From the NCBI GenBank assembly GCA_027596945.1, contig JADGJH010000582.1, forward strand, positions 1 to 16,549: a stretch of 16,549 nt of DNA, written 5' to 3'. Made by a program: the position numbers and the translations under genes. The notes under the pieces are model-generated. The model was not told the DNA's origin and made no database searches. It worked only from the letters and a program-made list of their open reading frames with translations. Below are positions 8,334 through 16,549 of the stretch, one piece after another. Position 1 is the stretch's first letter, and the number at the start of each line of letters is the position of its first letter. This stretch comes from Physocladia obscura (taxonomy: Eukaryota; Chytridiomycota; Chytridiomycetes; Chytridiales; Chytriomycetaceae).

Positions 8334-8511
8334 TTTGGAGCATTATCACAAAACACGTAAAAAAAAGAATTCAGGTTACCCGAATAAACCGGTTCATTTT
8401 GTTTAAAGTGGTTTTTATTCTCTGCTGTGTTACATTAGTTCCTGAATCAATCATTTTGGTGAGGCTTGACGGATCATTTGACTGATGGATGGCTTTGTCT
8501 ATTATTTTTTG

Positions 8512-8549
8512 AAACGAGAAAAAGAAATTCTGTGAAACGAGAAAAGAAA
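8512..8549. repeat. Short direct repeat GAAACGAGAAAA
   Basis: GAAACGAGAAAAAGAAA is followed, 23 bases on, by GAAACGAGAAAAGAAAG, just before the GATA start codon. This may be 5' leader or promoter sequence; it has no recognised function. Confidence 0.7.
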
Positions 8550-8567
8550 GTAGTATAAAATTATCAT

Positions 8568-9122
8568 ATGATTAACAAGTCTGACTCAACTTTCGAGGAA
8601 TGCATTCACCAGCCGATTCAGTCTAGCGTCCCATCCCCACAACATTCTCCAAGTTTACTGGCAAGCCAGATTTCAAAGCCATCGACAACGTCAGCTGCGT
8701 CTAAAAATCTGGTGCTGATGTGCTTCCATTGCTCGATAGACACCTCGCCAATGTGGCGACGCACAGTCGACAAGAAGCATTATTTATGTAATGCATGTGG
8801 GCTTTATCAACGTAAATATGGCATGAAGCGCCCATTTTCGCCGCCGGCTCATGACGCAAAATCCAAGACATCCGTTTTTGCAAGGCCTGAGAAATCTAGA
8901 AGGGCGTTGTGTTTCGAAGTATATTCTGGATCTCCGGCAAGACTCATTATCAGGCCTCCATCTCACAGCCGATCATTGACTATTTCGCCGCCACTATCAC
9001 CATTTCAGTCAATTTGCGATCTTCGCGACATCTTTAGAGCTGAGATGACTGATCCTGCATCTGCATTACAAAAAATTCCGGCTGGGCCCGACACCATGTT
9101 ACTTGCACAATATTTGTTTTAG
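8568..9122 (+). CDS. GATA-type zinc finger transcription factor (184 aa)
   Basis: The single zinc finger uses Cys52, Cys55, Cys74 and Cys77 in the pattern CX2CX18CX2C, with the GATA signatures TSPMWRR and LCNACGLYQRKYG. Such fingers bind GATA core sites in DNA, so the protein is most likely nuclear. The 18-residue loop is one residue longer than the animal-type 17 and is found in one class of fungal fingers, including light- and iron- or nitrogen-related ones; which pathway applies here cannot be told. The basic tail after the finger (KYGMKRP, then AHDAKSK) is short. The rest is Ser/Pro-rich and probably disordered. The first in-frame ATG is used. No intron is needed. The protein is short for a fungal GATA factor, so an upstream exon remains possible. 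Confidence 0.88.
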   Translation: MINKSDSTFEECIHQPIQSSVPSPQHSPSLLASQISKPSTTSAASKNLVLMCFHCSIDTSPMWRRTVDKKHYLCNACGLYQRKYGMKRPFSPPAHDAKSKTSVFARPEKSRRALCFEVYSGSPARLIIRPPSHSRSLTISPPLSPFQSICDLRDIFRAEMTDPASALQKIPAGPDTMLLAQYLF

Positions 9123-9132
9123 AGATTCTACC

Positions 9133-9138
9133 AATAAA
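9133..9138 (+). promoter_or_regulatory. Poly(A) signal AATAAA after the GATA gene
   Basis: A canonical AATAAA lies 11 bases after the stop codon. It is very close to the stop, which implies a short 3' UTR and fits the tight spacing to the next gene. Confidence 0.5.
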
Positions 9139-9310
9139 ATTTACATCATTCATACACAGTTTGCCACTTCCTTTTTTCAATACTACTCCTTGCATATTTC
9201 ACTATAATAACAGTGCTAAAAGTTTATCGAAAGCGATCACGCCAAAACGTAATATCCAATGTTATTTTTTTTTTTTTTTTTTAAACATTTTTCATGTAAA
9301 ATTGTCAAAC

Positions 9311-11110
9311 ATGAGCTTTTTAACTGCGACTGCTTCCTCATCCGAAACTCCAGTAAATATTACGAGAAGCTCAACGCACTTCAAATCGCATGCCAAAACA
9401 CAGGAAAATTTTTTTTTGCCAAGCGTTAAAGTTCAACCCGACCACGACAATTTTGAAACGATATTCTCTTCTTCCCCTTCCACAAAGCTTGACCTGACAC
9501 ATAGTATTTCACCGCCCGCAAATGAAAAATCCCGAATTCTCTTCGAAACAGCTGTTAAACGCGCTGAATATGAAACTGCAGATCTCTTAACAACTGGAGT
9601 CGCTCGTCATAATGATTTGGCCCAAGAAGTCGCTCACCATTTATCTTCGATTCAAAAATTTATGGCGTCGCAGTTACGTACAAACGCTGCCACAGCTGCC
9701 GTCTTGGGCGGTGAATTTGACCGCATCGCTGCTGCAGAGCGTAAAGCGAAAATAGAAGAATTGGACCGTTCTCGGCGCGCACAAGAAGAGTGGACACTAA
9801 AGGAGCATGAGCGCAGAGAAATGGTTGAGAAGCAGCAGAAAACAGGTGAGGGGAGGAGACGACTGGCTGTAATTGAAGGTGGAACAGGGGATATTGCGAT
9901 GGGATTTTTGACACGTCGTGCTGATTTTCGGCCTGTTCCAACTTTTTGTGGGACGCATGGTAAAATCTCTGATAGCGTCAAAGTCATTGAAAAAAGCGGA
10001 AATGATGAAGAATTCACCAATGAACAGGAAGCAGAGAAAGAAGAAAACGACAATAACGATGGGATTATCGGCGCATTAGAACAAAAAATCGAAATAATAA
10101 AACAAGAAATCGATCAAAAGGCAATGGAGTTGACTGCCGGTGAATCAGGAAGAAAAAATAAAGAAAATATGTCACTAACATCCCCACAGATATCTCAAGA
10201 TATCCCGAAAATACGTCAGCAATCTAAATTTGTGACTGTTGATTCCTCGTCATTACTCATTTCACGAGGTGTTTCTGCCGCAATAGTTCGACGGTCAAGT
10301 GGAAAAGCCGGCCCCAGAGTTCCTCTGGATATTGCAGCCATTTGGAAGGCAAAAGAAAACGGGAAATTTGAAGCAGATGATGCTAGTCCCAGAAATTCCA
10401 ATATTATCCATCAAAAAAAGCGACTTGATCCAGATTTTTTCGAATCTTCAAGTACTGTATGCATAAAGCAAGTTTTGCAAACACAGAAAAATAGAAATGA
10501 TGAGCTTGCTATGCAAGTTTTGAGCCCTTTTCATCAGTATAATGAATATTCGCAGCAACATATTCCACTTATTGCTCAATCGGCGGAGAATATGTCAGCA
10601 ATCACCAACAAAACACAAAAATATATTGACGAGAATTCGAAAAATTTTTGTGACACTCCTTGTGAAATCAGAAAATGTAATCCTCCACCGCAAAAAGTAA
10701 TTTACGAATTCGCACACACATCAGCACGGCTATTGGATGCTAGAAACCGTCGAATAAATCCTGCAATATCTTCACATGTGATTCAACCAAAGCTCTATAT
10801 AAAAAATTTGCAAAGTCTCAAGATTCAGTCTTCTGTTCACAACATATCACAACCGCCGACCTTTTCTGTGAAAACTCTGGCAGCCACCAGCAAGGCAGCT
10901 AATGCTTGTATGAAGAGCCAATTCAAACTCGCCCCAACTTTGTCTCTTGAACATTCCACAAGAGGAAAAGTCAACCCAGAAGTTGAGCTCCCAAAAAGAA
11001 TACTAAAGGGTCGTTTGGGTGATGTTTTCGGTCTTAAAAGTAATCAGCGCGTAGATAAAAAAATGAGTGCATCTGATTTTATTCTCAATGGATTGAATAA
11101 AATGCTTTAA
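9311..11110 (+). CDS. Unrecognised 599-residue coiled-coil protein
   Basis: A continuous frame with no family I can name. The ATG at 9311 (CAAACATGAGC) was preferred to one at 9161, because the extra 50 residues would include six consecutive Phe from an 18-base T-run and read like leader sequence. Residues 1-70 are Ser/Thr-rich. About 72-182 is strongly helical and charged (ending RKAKIEELDRSRRAQEEW and EHERREMVEKQQ), likely a coiled coil. An acidic patch (about 228-250) precedes a second short coil (about 251-272). The remainder is low-complexity, basic and Ser-rich. The last 50 residues (KRILKGRLGDVFGLKS, then SASDFILNGLNKML) look more conserved in style and may be a binding motif. There is no signal peptide or membrane segment. 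A scaffold, spindle or cytoskeletal role would be a guess. The length and codon pattern make it a real gene. Confidence 0.85.
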   Translation: MSFLTATASSSETPVNITRSSTHFKSHAKTQENFFLPSVKVQPDHDNFETIFSSSPSTKLDLTHSISPPANEKSRILFETAVKRAEYETADLLTTGVARHNDLAQEVAHHLSSIQKFMASQLRTNAATAAVLGGEFDRIAAAERKAKIEELDRSRRAQEEWTLKEHERREMVEKQQKTGEGRRRLAVIEGGTGDIAMGFLTRRADFRPVPTFCGTHGKISDSVKVIEKSGNDEEFTNEQEAEKEENDNNDGIIGALEQKIEIIKQEIDQKAMELTAGESGRKNKENMSLTSPQISQDIPKIRQQSKFVTVDSSSLLISRGVSAAIVRRSSGKAGPRVPLDIAAIWKAKENGKFEADDASPRNSNIIHQKKRLDPDFFESSSTVCIKQVLQTQKNRNDELAMQVLSPFHQYNEYSQQHIPLIAQSAENMSAITNKTQKYIDENSKNFCDTPCEIRKCNPPPQKVIYEFAHTSARLLDARNRRINPAISSHVIQPKLYIKNLQSLKIQSSVHNISQPPTFSVKTLAATSKAANACMKSQFKLAPTLSLEHSTRGKVNPEVELPKRILKGRLGDVFGLKSNQRVDKKMSASDFILNGLNKML

Positions 11111-11159
11111 CATGTTTTGGATGTTCCAAATACTCTTTTTTTTTTTAAAAAGTATTGTC

Positions 11160-11241
11160 TTTTCACTTGAAAATGTCTTTTTTCTGAGTTTGAGAAAAAA
11201 AAAGACATGGGATGAGCTACATCAGGGCATACAAGTGAAAA
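11160..11241. repeat. Nested inverted repeat in the 3' region of the 599-residue gene
   Basis: The outer arms TTTTCACTTG (11160-11169) and CAAGTGAAAA (11232-11241) are exact complements. Inside, ATGTCTTTTTTCT (11173-11185) pairs with 11193-11208 except for three extra A residues. The structure starts 50 bases past the stop codon and would be inside the 3' UTR if the AATAAA at 11302 is used. Confidence 0.75.
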
Positions 11242-11301
11242 CACCACACCCTTTATAATTACTACTTTCACTGCATGTAAATCACACATGTCAAGACCTA
11301 C

Positions 11302-11307
11302 AATAAA
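11302..11307 (+). promoter_or_regulatory. Poly(A) signal AATAAA after the 599-residue gene
   Basis: This canonical hexamer lies 191 bases beyond the stop codon, a plausible 3' UTR length, and the nested hairpin lies between the two. Confidence 0.4.
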
Positions 11308-12348
11308 TCAGAACAAACCATAACCTGATGAATCAAATAATTTTATGTATTCAAAGGTGACAAGTCACTGATCAGAGGGAAGTACTGTTTTCTTCCCTGA
11401 ATCTTTTTTCTTTGTTTCATAAACAGCGACAGGATTTTTAAGGCATTTCAAACTGAAGGGACATTCGGCAATTCAAAATTTACCGTGCATTGTCTCCAGT
11501 TGTTTCAACAATATCTGCTGTTTCGACAATCTGGTGAAGTGTCTTGGTCTGCTCTTCTCCTTCATCAAGCATATAATCAATTTGCTGATGTGGTTTATAA
11601 GCAATAGTGGCAGCCATCTCATGGGTCAAATGAATCAAAATGTTTGCCAAACAAAATGCAAGACTGTGTGATAGGAGTGAGCTAATCATAGCTTGTTTAT
11701 GATTTCAGCAATTTCAGCTTCACTTACAGTTTCTGATTGATCTTGTCCGTTGGAAAATGATTCAATACTTCACTTTTGAATTTTCCCAATTTTTAACTTT
11801 GATGATAAATATGTATATACTGTACAATAAATTGATTTTGCATTTTTGGTACAATTGCATAGAGTTTTGACTGTCAGAGGTGGAACATTTGGTTGAATTC
11901 CTTGTCAAGTTTATGAATGACAAAGTGTATTCAACAGAGTAAATAAACCACTAATCATTTCCAAATAAATACTTATTTGTGACTTTGCTCAACTCAAAAA
12001 AGTGAACAAAGCTCTCAAATTAAACCTCGCTTTGATCCTGACTGTATTTACCATTGGTGAGAACAACAATACCATCAATATTCACTTTTGCAACATTATT
12101 GCCACCTTCAATTGGAATAATTGTGTTATTGATTTTAATGCTGCTGTTTTTTGCTATTCTTTATAGAAAGTGCAAGTTACAGTTGAAAAGCTTTTGGTAT
12201 TCTTTGGAATTTTGATTTGAGTTATCAAAACTCGAAATGTAGACAAAAGGTAGAAAATTTACAGTACCAGCATTAACTTAAATTTTAATCTTCCATTCAC
12301 CTTTGTTGCAAACCAACAAAAAAAAAAAAAAAAAAGAATATATATAAA
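11308..12348. other. Convergent intergenic region with coding-like minus-strand scraps
   Basis: This lies between the 3' ends of two convergent genes. On the minus strand, 11689-11480 is open for 69 codons and includes MAATIAYKPHQQIDYMLDEG and an ETADIVETTGDNAR end. Near 12130-12030 another short stretch reads NNTIIPIEGGNNVAKVNIDG. Both look more protein-like than the AT-rich DNA around them, but many stops lie between and no splice sites link them convincingly. I recognise neither. They may be parts of a decayed gene. A run of 18 A residues lies at 12318-12335. Confidence 0.4.
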
Positions 12349-15300
12349 TTACTCATTGCCAGAATCATCATCAGACTCGTCACTATCACATTGATTGCCA
12401 ACGTCATTGGCAACACCAGGCATATTGTGTCCATGTTCAATATGGTATTTGAGACCATTCAGATTTTTATATCTTTTTCCACATTGGTTGACAGTGCATA
12501 CAAATGGCTTCGACATATCCTCAGCCTCCTTCTTCTTCTTTCCGAAATAATAGCCTGATGGAAGTTCATTTGGTTCAATGTGCGAATGATTAAGGTGATA
12601 CTACCAAATAAAATTAGACACAAAATACATACATTTACATCTATTAAAATAGCATACCTTCAGCCCATTCGCATTTTTGTACTCCTTTTTACAAACTGGG
12701 CAAAAGAACCTCTTTTCAGCAGTATCAGGATCCAATATAGACAGCAACCCCAACTTGAGTCTTTTTTCTTCTCCGAGCTTCACTTTCGGCAATCGTTGAA
12801 TCACAAGATCTGCTAAAGTCGCTCCTTCTTTCAAGGCCTCGACAGTAACCGCAGCCTGCTCCGCAATGGCCCGGGTCTTGAAGCGTCCCACAAACTCTGG
12901 ATCCATCGCAATTATGATCTTCGCTGCCTCAGCCGCAGCCGCTGCTGCTTCAGCTGCTGCTGTCTTTCTCAGCTTACTTGCTGCTGCTGCCGCTGCACGT
13001 ACTGCTTTGGCTTCATTTGCTTCTGCAGCTTTTCGTAAATTGCTTTTACTGACTCCTCGGCTTTTGCGCAGCACAACTGCTGATTGCAACGACGATGTCC
13101 CTATTGCCAAAGACTGCCCCAACCCGGCATCACCGCCGCCAGACTTTCTTTTCAGCATTATTTCGGCGGCCATTGTAGCAAGTCCAATTTCATCGTCGTC
13201 ATCTTCATATTCCTGGTCATAAAAATATGTTCCTGAATCCAGTGTATTTAAAGCAGCAATTGATGCACTCAGAGTTGATCTGCCGGATGTATCGCACCTT
13301 CGACCGGAGGTTGTAAATATTGAGTCAACCATACTTGGGCCAACATCAGCACCACTTAAAATATGCATATCGCAGATACCACCAAGTTGTGAGTTTTTTT
13401 GCTGCGATTTTCGATACCTTTGTTGCTGCATCATTGTTGAAAGGCTTGTGCTTGTCATGCGCGGAGATAATATTCCTGGACTGGATGCAGTGACAATATA
13501 ACTCGGCGGTTGAACTGAAAATAGCGATGCTGTTGACACACGCATTTTCTTCGTTGATTTACGCTGATGCTGCCTGCCATTGATGCTGCTGCTCCTAGTC
13601 GTCGCTTTGCGGTTTCTTGAAACTGATGAAGGACATGAACGGTTTTTGATTGTTTCGAGAGTAGGTTTTGTTCCGGGAATGCTTAGTGTTCGACGAGAGT
13701 TACCTGCCAAAGGTAGTGAACCTCTAACTGTGGATGGTTTTGCATGATTATTTGTATTCAAGTAATTGAAGAGTGCATTGGTAGAAGAATCTGTCGAACT
13801 CCAGTATTTCGAGTCGAATTCACCATCAGATTCATCAATCGAAGACGACGAATCCGAGATCTCATAATCACTTTCTCCGTGATTGTTTTCTGAATAAAGC
13901 AGATGTTGTGAGTCATAGTTACTTGCAGGTTTCATCAGCGAGATGGTTGACGGCATGGGAATACGGCCACTTTCAGGTGCGTTTGCATATTCTTCGTTTT
14001 CACGGTATATTTCCGCCAACGAAATTGACGACGACGCTTCAATTCTTTCATGGTGTGGACCAAACCTAACAGATGGTGCAACTGGCGGCGAACGAGAGTC
14101 AAAATTACCCGAATTCAACAAGGGACCCCTTGTAGCATTGAACTGAAAGAACATCAAACCAAGAGATCTGAAAGGAACCGCAAAAAATTGATAAGATGAA
14201 CAGCAAAAATAACAATAAAATATTTAATTAACTGTTCGAGAAGTCCTTCATCACCATCGCCATTTGAATGTGGATGCATTCCCATATTTTCCAATTGTAG
14301 TAAAATATCCATGTTCACATCATCGTCGGCAGTTAGAATAACATCTTCCCGAACTCCATCATCAAACGTCAACAAATCAAAATCATCGGACGATGCTTTC
14401 GACTCTATGTCGCCATTCCTTCCAACAGCCAAAGCAAGCAAAGTATCTATAGTGTCACGGCGAGGGTGAGTTGTTACTGATACATTATTCGGCGCAAATG
14501 CAGATTCATCCAAAAAACTAAATTGGGTCGTTGATTCATCGTCAAACGTTTCACCAAGTAGCGCTTGTGAATAAGCATCGTCAGCACTACTTGAAGTCAA
14601 TTCCGGCGACAATGACGTTGGCGGAGTAAACATTGCGGAGAGTTTCGGGGATTCATTTTTTAACGAAGCGGCTGAGACTTTTTCAGTTAATTTACTTAGG
14701 TTTTGAGACGATAGTGGTGGTGGCGGAGGACCTAGGATAAGTTCATTCAACAAAAGAGCTTCCAATGAAACATCCACGTTATTCCTATTCGATTCTCCCC
14801 GACTCAATTCAGAATGAAATTCTTGAATGTGCCGATTCAACTCGTGAAGATCAGGAAGGACTATTCCGCAGCAAAAAAAATCTTTGCAAAATTCCTGTTC
14901 CAAAAAAGTTGGCTCGTTTCCAAAACTCCCAACATTGAAACCAGATTTTATTCCTGGGACACCAATTGAACCCATATATCCTTGCAGAGACATACTTTGT
15001 TCCAATGACGACGACAATGATGGGATATTTCCCAGAGCGGATGTACTCGCGGTTCGTTTTTTTGCAGCCGACGCCCCTAGACTAGGACTTTGGGAGTACG
15101 CAATAATGCCTGGAGCTGCTGCAGCTGATAGTTTCGGACTAAATAAATTATTGCTTGCTGTTGGTGACGTATTACGGTCAGAAGACGGAGTTAATTTGCT
15201 CGATAGTATATTCGCTGATAAAGTTGATGCGCTGCTGGATGTTGGTGACGGGAGTTGCATGCTGGCCCATCTAGATGATGTTGAGAAGTCGAAATAAATC

Positions 15301-16015
15301 ATATATTGGTGGCCTAACCTTGGGGAAGATGATGTCGAGTGGCCGTTTTTGGCGGGGAGTGCAGACGAAATCTTGAGTGGCCTGATGAAGAATGGAGATA
15401 CGAAAATAAAAAAGATTTTTAGAAAATCATTTGAGAAAAGGTAAGAAAAAAAATTAAAATATGAAGTATTCACTAAATTGAGGTGTTACTCGCTGCGACA
15501 GCGCACATTCAATATATATGATTGAAAGAAGTTGGGAAGACAAAATTCTGATTTGTAATGCGGAAATTTTTTGACACTCACAATTGTTGCTGAGTCATGG
15601 ACAGATCGGCAGCGAGACAGGTAGGCTTTTTGGCAAGTGGACAAGCGCCACACACGCAAACTAAAGAAGGGGGAGATACAGACAGAGATACGACGGAGGT
15701 GAGTTTAGCCGCGTTGGCGGCGGAGGAGGCGGTGGCAGCTTGGTGTTTTGGCTTACCCAGCAGTGCTGATGCTGAAGCTGATGCAGCTGATACTGTCGAT
15801 GCTGCTGCCGACGGCGATGTTGAAGATGCAGCTGCTGACGTTACTCCCGGTGTTTGCGCTGGCGGGGAAGGATGTGGCGGGACGGCCGCAAGCAGGTGCG
15901 AGTGCGTTGCTGGTGTTGCACCAGCTTTGCGCAAGGGAATTACTGCTGCGGTAGCAGCCGTTCGCGCCTTCGCCGTCACTCCCTTTGTTTTGGTCACGAC
16001 CGTGCGCGTCTGCAT
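12349..16015 (-). CDS. SFP1-like split C2H2 zinc finger transcription factor (5 exons, 1098 aa)
   Basis: The exons are 16015-15582, 15381-15319, 15270-14233, 14167-12658 and 12600-12349; they sum to 3297 bases, an exact codon multiple. An N-terminal finger-like motif (about residues 294-318: FCKDFFCCG, LPDLHELNRHIQEFH) and two C-terminal C2H2 fingers with the YKNxNGLKYH signature (Cys1001/1004 to His1017/1020 or 1022; Cys1050/1055 to His1068/1071 or 1073) are the split arrangement of fungal SFP1 proteins. In yeast these act in the nucleus on ribosome-biogenesis and cell-size genes. The first C-terminal finger is split by an intron, yet joins perfectly. Acidic segments (about 460-510 and the C-terminus), Ser-rich tracts and a poly-Ala region (about 880-940) fill the rest. 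The protein is longer than most relatives. The first exon, Ala/Ser/Thr-rich, is the least certain part. Confidence 0.85.
12601..12657 (-). other. Intron 4 of the SFP1-like gene (57 nt)
   Basis: The donor AAG|GTATGC and acceptor GGTAG|TATCAC join NANGLK to YHLNHSH and so complete a C2H2 finger. Reading on without splicing loses both His ligands and hits a stop at the acceptor. This is the best supported of the four introns. Confidence 0.93.
14168..14232 (-). other. Intron 3 of the SFP1-like gene (65 nt)
   Basis: Donor CA|GTTAAT and acceptor TTTCAG|ATCTC keep the frame (phase 2) and connect GLLEQ to SLGLMFFQF. The donor is a weak GTTAAT. A second CAG acceptor lies 19 bases downstream but would break the frame. 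Confidence 0.8.
15271..15318 (-). other. Intron 2 of the SFP1-like gene (48 nt, optional)
   Basis: Donor AG|GTTAGG and acceptor CATCTAG|ATGG, with CTCAAC as a possible branch site 10-15 bases before the acceptor. Its length is a multiple of three and it has no stop, so retention would only add 16 residues (1114 aa). Removal gives a Ser-rich junction SSSPR|WASMQLP. Confidence 0.5.
15382..15581 (-). other. Intron 1 of the SFP1-like gene (200 nt)
   Basis: A consensus donor GTGAGT at 15581 and acceptor CATCAG at 15382 join MTQQQ|L to PLKISSALPAK in frame. The unspliced frame meets a stop inside the donor (TGA at 15580-15578). Composition changes from Ala/Ser coding to AT-rich inside the intron. 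Confidence 0.75.
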
Positions 16016-16116
16016 TGTTGGTGTCGTTCGTTGCTTGCTATTGTGTGTTTTGGTAGTTTCAGTGTTATCAAACAAAAGAATTGAAAGAATATAAAAGAAA
16101 AGAATCAAGGTATGAA

Positions 16117-16141
16117 ACTGGTTTTGAAAAGGAAAACCAGT
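16117..16141. repeat. Hairpin upstream of the SFP1-like start codon
   Basis: ACTGGTTTT (16117-16125) and AAAACCAGT (16133-16141) pair perfectly across a 7-base loop, about 100 bases before the ATG at 16015 on the minus strand. It may lie in the 5' UTR, where it could affect translation, or be a promoter element. Confidence 0.75.
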
Positions 16142-16420
16142 CTCCTGATATATACTTCATCTGCAGTAGGCATATTTACTGGTGATTGGAAGACACAGGT
16201 CCGGAGAAGACCCTGTTGGTTTCTGTTTTGGACCACCACCTTTTAAGTATTAACTAATTTTCAGTGAGAGTCTCACTCAAATTATTCAAAGTGACTTATT
16301 TCTTGAATTTGATAGTTACAATTGAATTAATAATATTGAGAAGGAGTTGGTTTAAAATTTTGCATCTTGCCAATTGTGTTTGCAATTTAATCTTAATAAT
16401 ACAATTTCAAACTAAATTTC
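16142..16420. other. Upstream region of the SFP1-like gene, no gene seen
   Basis: AT-rich non-coding DNA. A plus-strand TTAACTAATTTTCAG at about 16250-16264 looks like a branch site plus 3' splice site, but no exon follows. AGTGAGA and TCTCACT around 16264-16278 form a 7-bp inverted repeat around a single base. Confidence 0.45.
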
Positions 16421-16549
16421 TCAAAAAAAAAAAAAAAAAAAAAAATTATAAAACAAACAAAAAAAAAAAAAGAAAAAAACAAAAAAAAAACATTTTTAAA
16501 AAAAGGTGGTAGCCGTATAATTAAAAAAAAAAAGGGGGGGGGGGGGGGG
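16421..16549. other. A-rich low-complexity tail ending in a G homopolymer, probable contig-end artefact
   Basis: From 16421 the sequence is almost only A, broken by a few short words such as AAACAAAC and GGTGGTAGCC. It ends with about 10 A followed by about 18 G. No biological feature explains an abrupt A-to-G homopolymer end, which is typical of failed base calls or low-quality read ends. The last bases should not be annotated. Confidence 0.8.

Noticed and set aside
9161..9310. A 50-residue N-terminal extension of the 599-residue protein
   Set aside because: It would translate an 18-base T-run as Phe and lies directly after the GATA poly(A) signal. The ATG at 9311 has a better context.
9652..10053. 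Two antisense frames of 93-133 codons within the 599-residue gene
   Set aside because: They overlap a much longer sense frame with better codon character and have Ser/Cys-rich shadow composition.
12060..12220. A plus-strand membrane-helix-like peptide (IGIIVLLILMLLFFAILY)
   Set aside because: AT-rich DNA easily encodes Ile/Leu/Phe runs. There is no convincing start, and the opposite strand looks at least as protein-like.
12866..13222. A 118-codon plus-strand frame rich in Ala and Ser
   Set aside because: It is antisense to the poly-Ala region of the SFP1-like gene, and its composition is explained by the GCT/GCA-rich repeats.
15597..16094. A 165-codon plus-strand open frame opposite the first exon of the SFP1-like gene
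   Set aside because: It is the antisense of an Ala/Ser/Thr-rich region, which tends to leave several frames open. The minus-strand reading ends in a consensus GTGAGT donor and splices in phase to the next exon.
16247..16264. A plus-strand branch site and 3' splice site suggesting a second gene
   Set aside because: No coding frame follows before the A-rich contig end, so nothing supports an exon.
1..16549. A CRISPR array, operon-like defence cluster or secondary-metabolite cluster
   Set aside because: There are no regularly spaced repeats, and no nuclease, synthase or toxin-antitoxin-like genes. The content is eukaryotic.

Overview
The window looks like the end of a contig from a fungal nuclear genome. 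A GATA-type zinc finger gene and a split-finger SFP1-type C2H2 gene, a eukaryotic tRNA-Leu with internal A and B boxes, and short GT-AG introns (48 to 200 nt) all point to a fungus. The phylum cannot be fixed from sequence alone. The AT-rich, homopolymer-rich spacers and the mix of Ty3 and copia remnants would suit a repeat-rich, possibly early-diverging lineage.

The window has two halves. Bases 1 to about 7000 are a transposon graveyard. Bases 1-2097 hold a decayed Ty3/gypsy element on the minus strand: an RT fragment cut by the window edge, a broken gag, a primer-binding-like site and one 341 bp LTR. The LTR stops 32 bp upstream of a tRNA-Leu(UAG) gene at 2130-2210. After about 1.6 kb of unassigned AT-rich DNA comes a Ty1/copia gag-protease remnant on the minus strand. 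It is enclosed by a nearly identical inverted pair of about 260 bp (3865-4122 and 5660-5921), which is not the direct LTR layout expected of a retrotransposon.

Bases 7000-16100 are a gene island of higher complexity. On the plus strand, a 184-residue GATA-finger protein (8568-9122) is followed after 188 bp by an unrecognised 599-residue coiled-coil protein (9311-11110). On the minus strand, converging on these, is a five-exon gene of 1098 codons (12349-16015). I assembled it from phase-compatible introns; it encodes an SFP1-like transcription factor with one N-terminal finger and two C-terminal fingers. Two of the three genes are therefore transcription regulators. SFP1-family proteins are known for control of ribosome biogenesis and growth, and GATA factors often for nitrogen or iron response, but no link between these two is shown here.

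The last 130 bases collapse into A-rich sequence and a final G homopolymer, which looks like a sequencing or assembly artefact at a contig end. I did not find a defence system, a metabolic cluster, a CRISPR array or a clearly new system. The most unusual points are the inverted-repeat-bounded copia remnant, the Ty3 LTR beside the tRNA gene, and a coding-like but broken stretch at 11480-12080.
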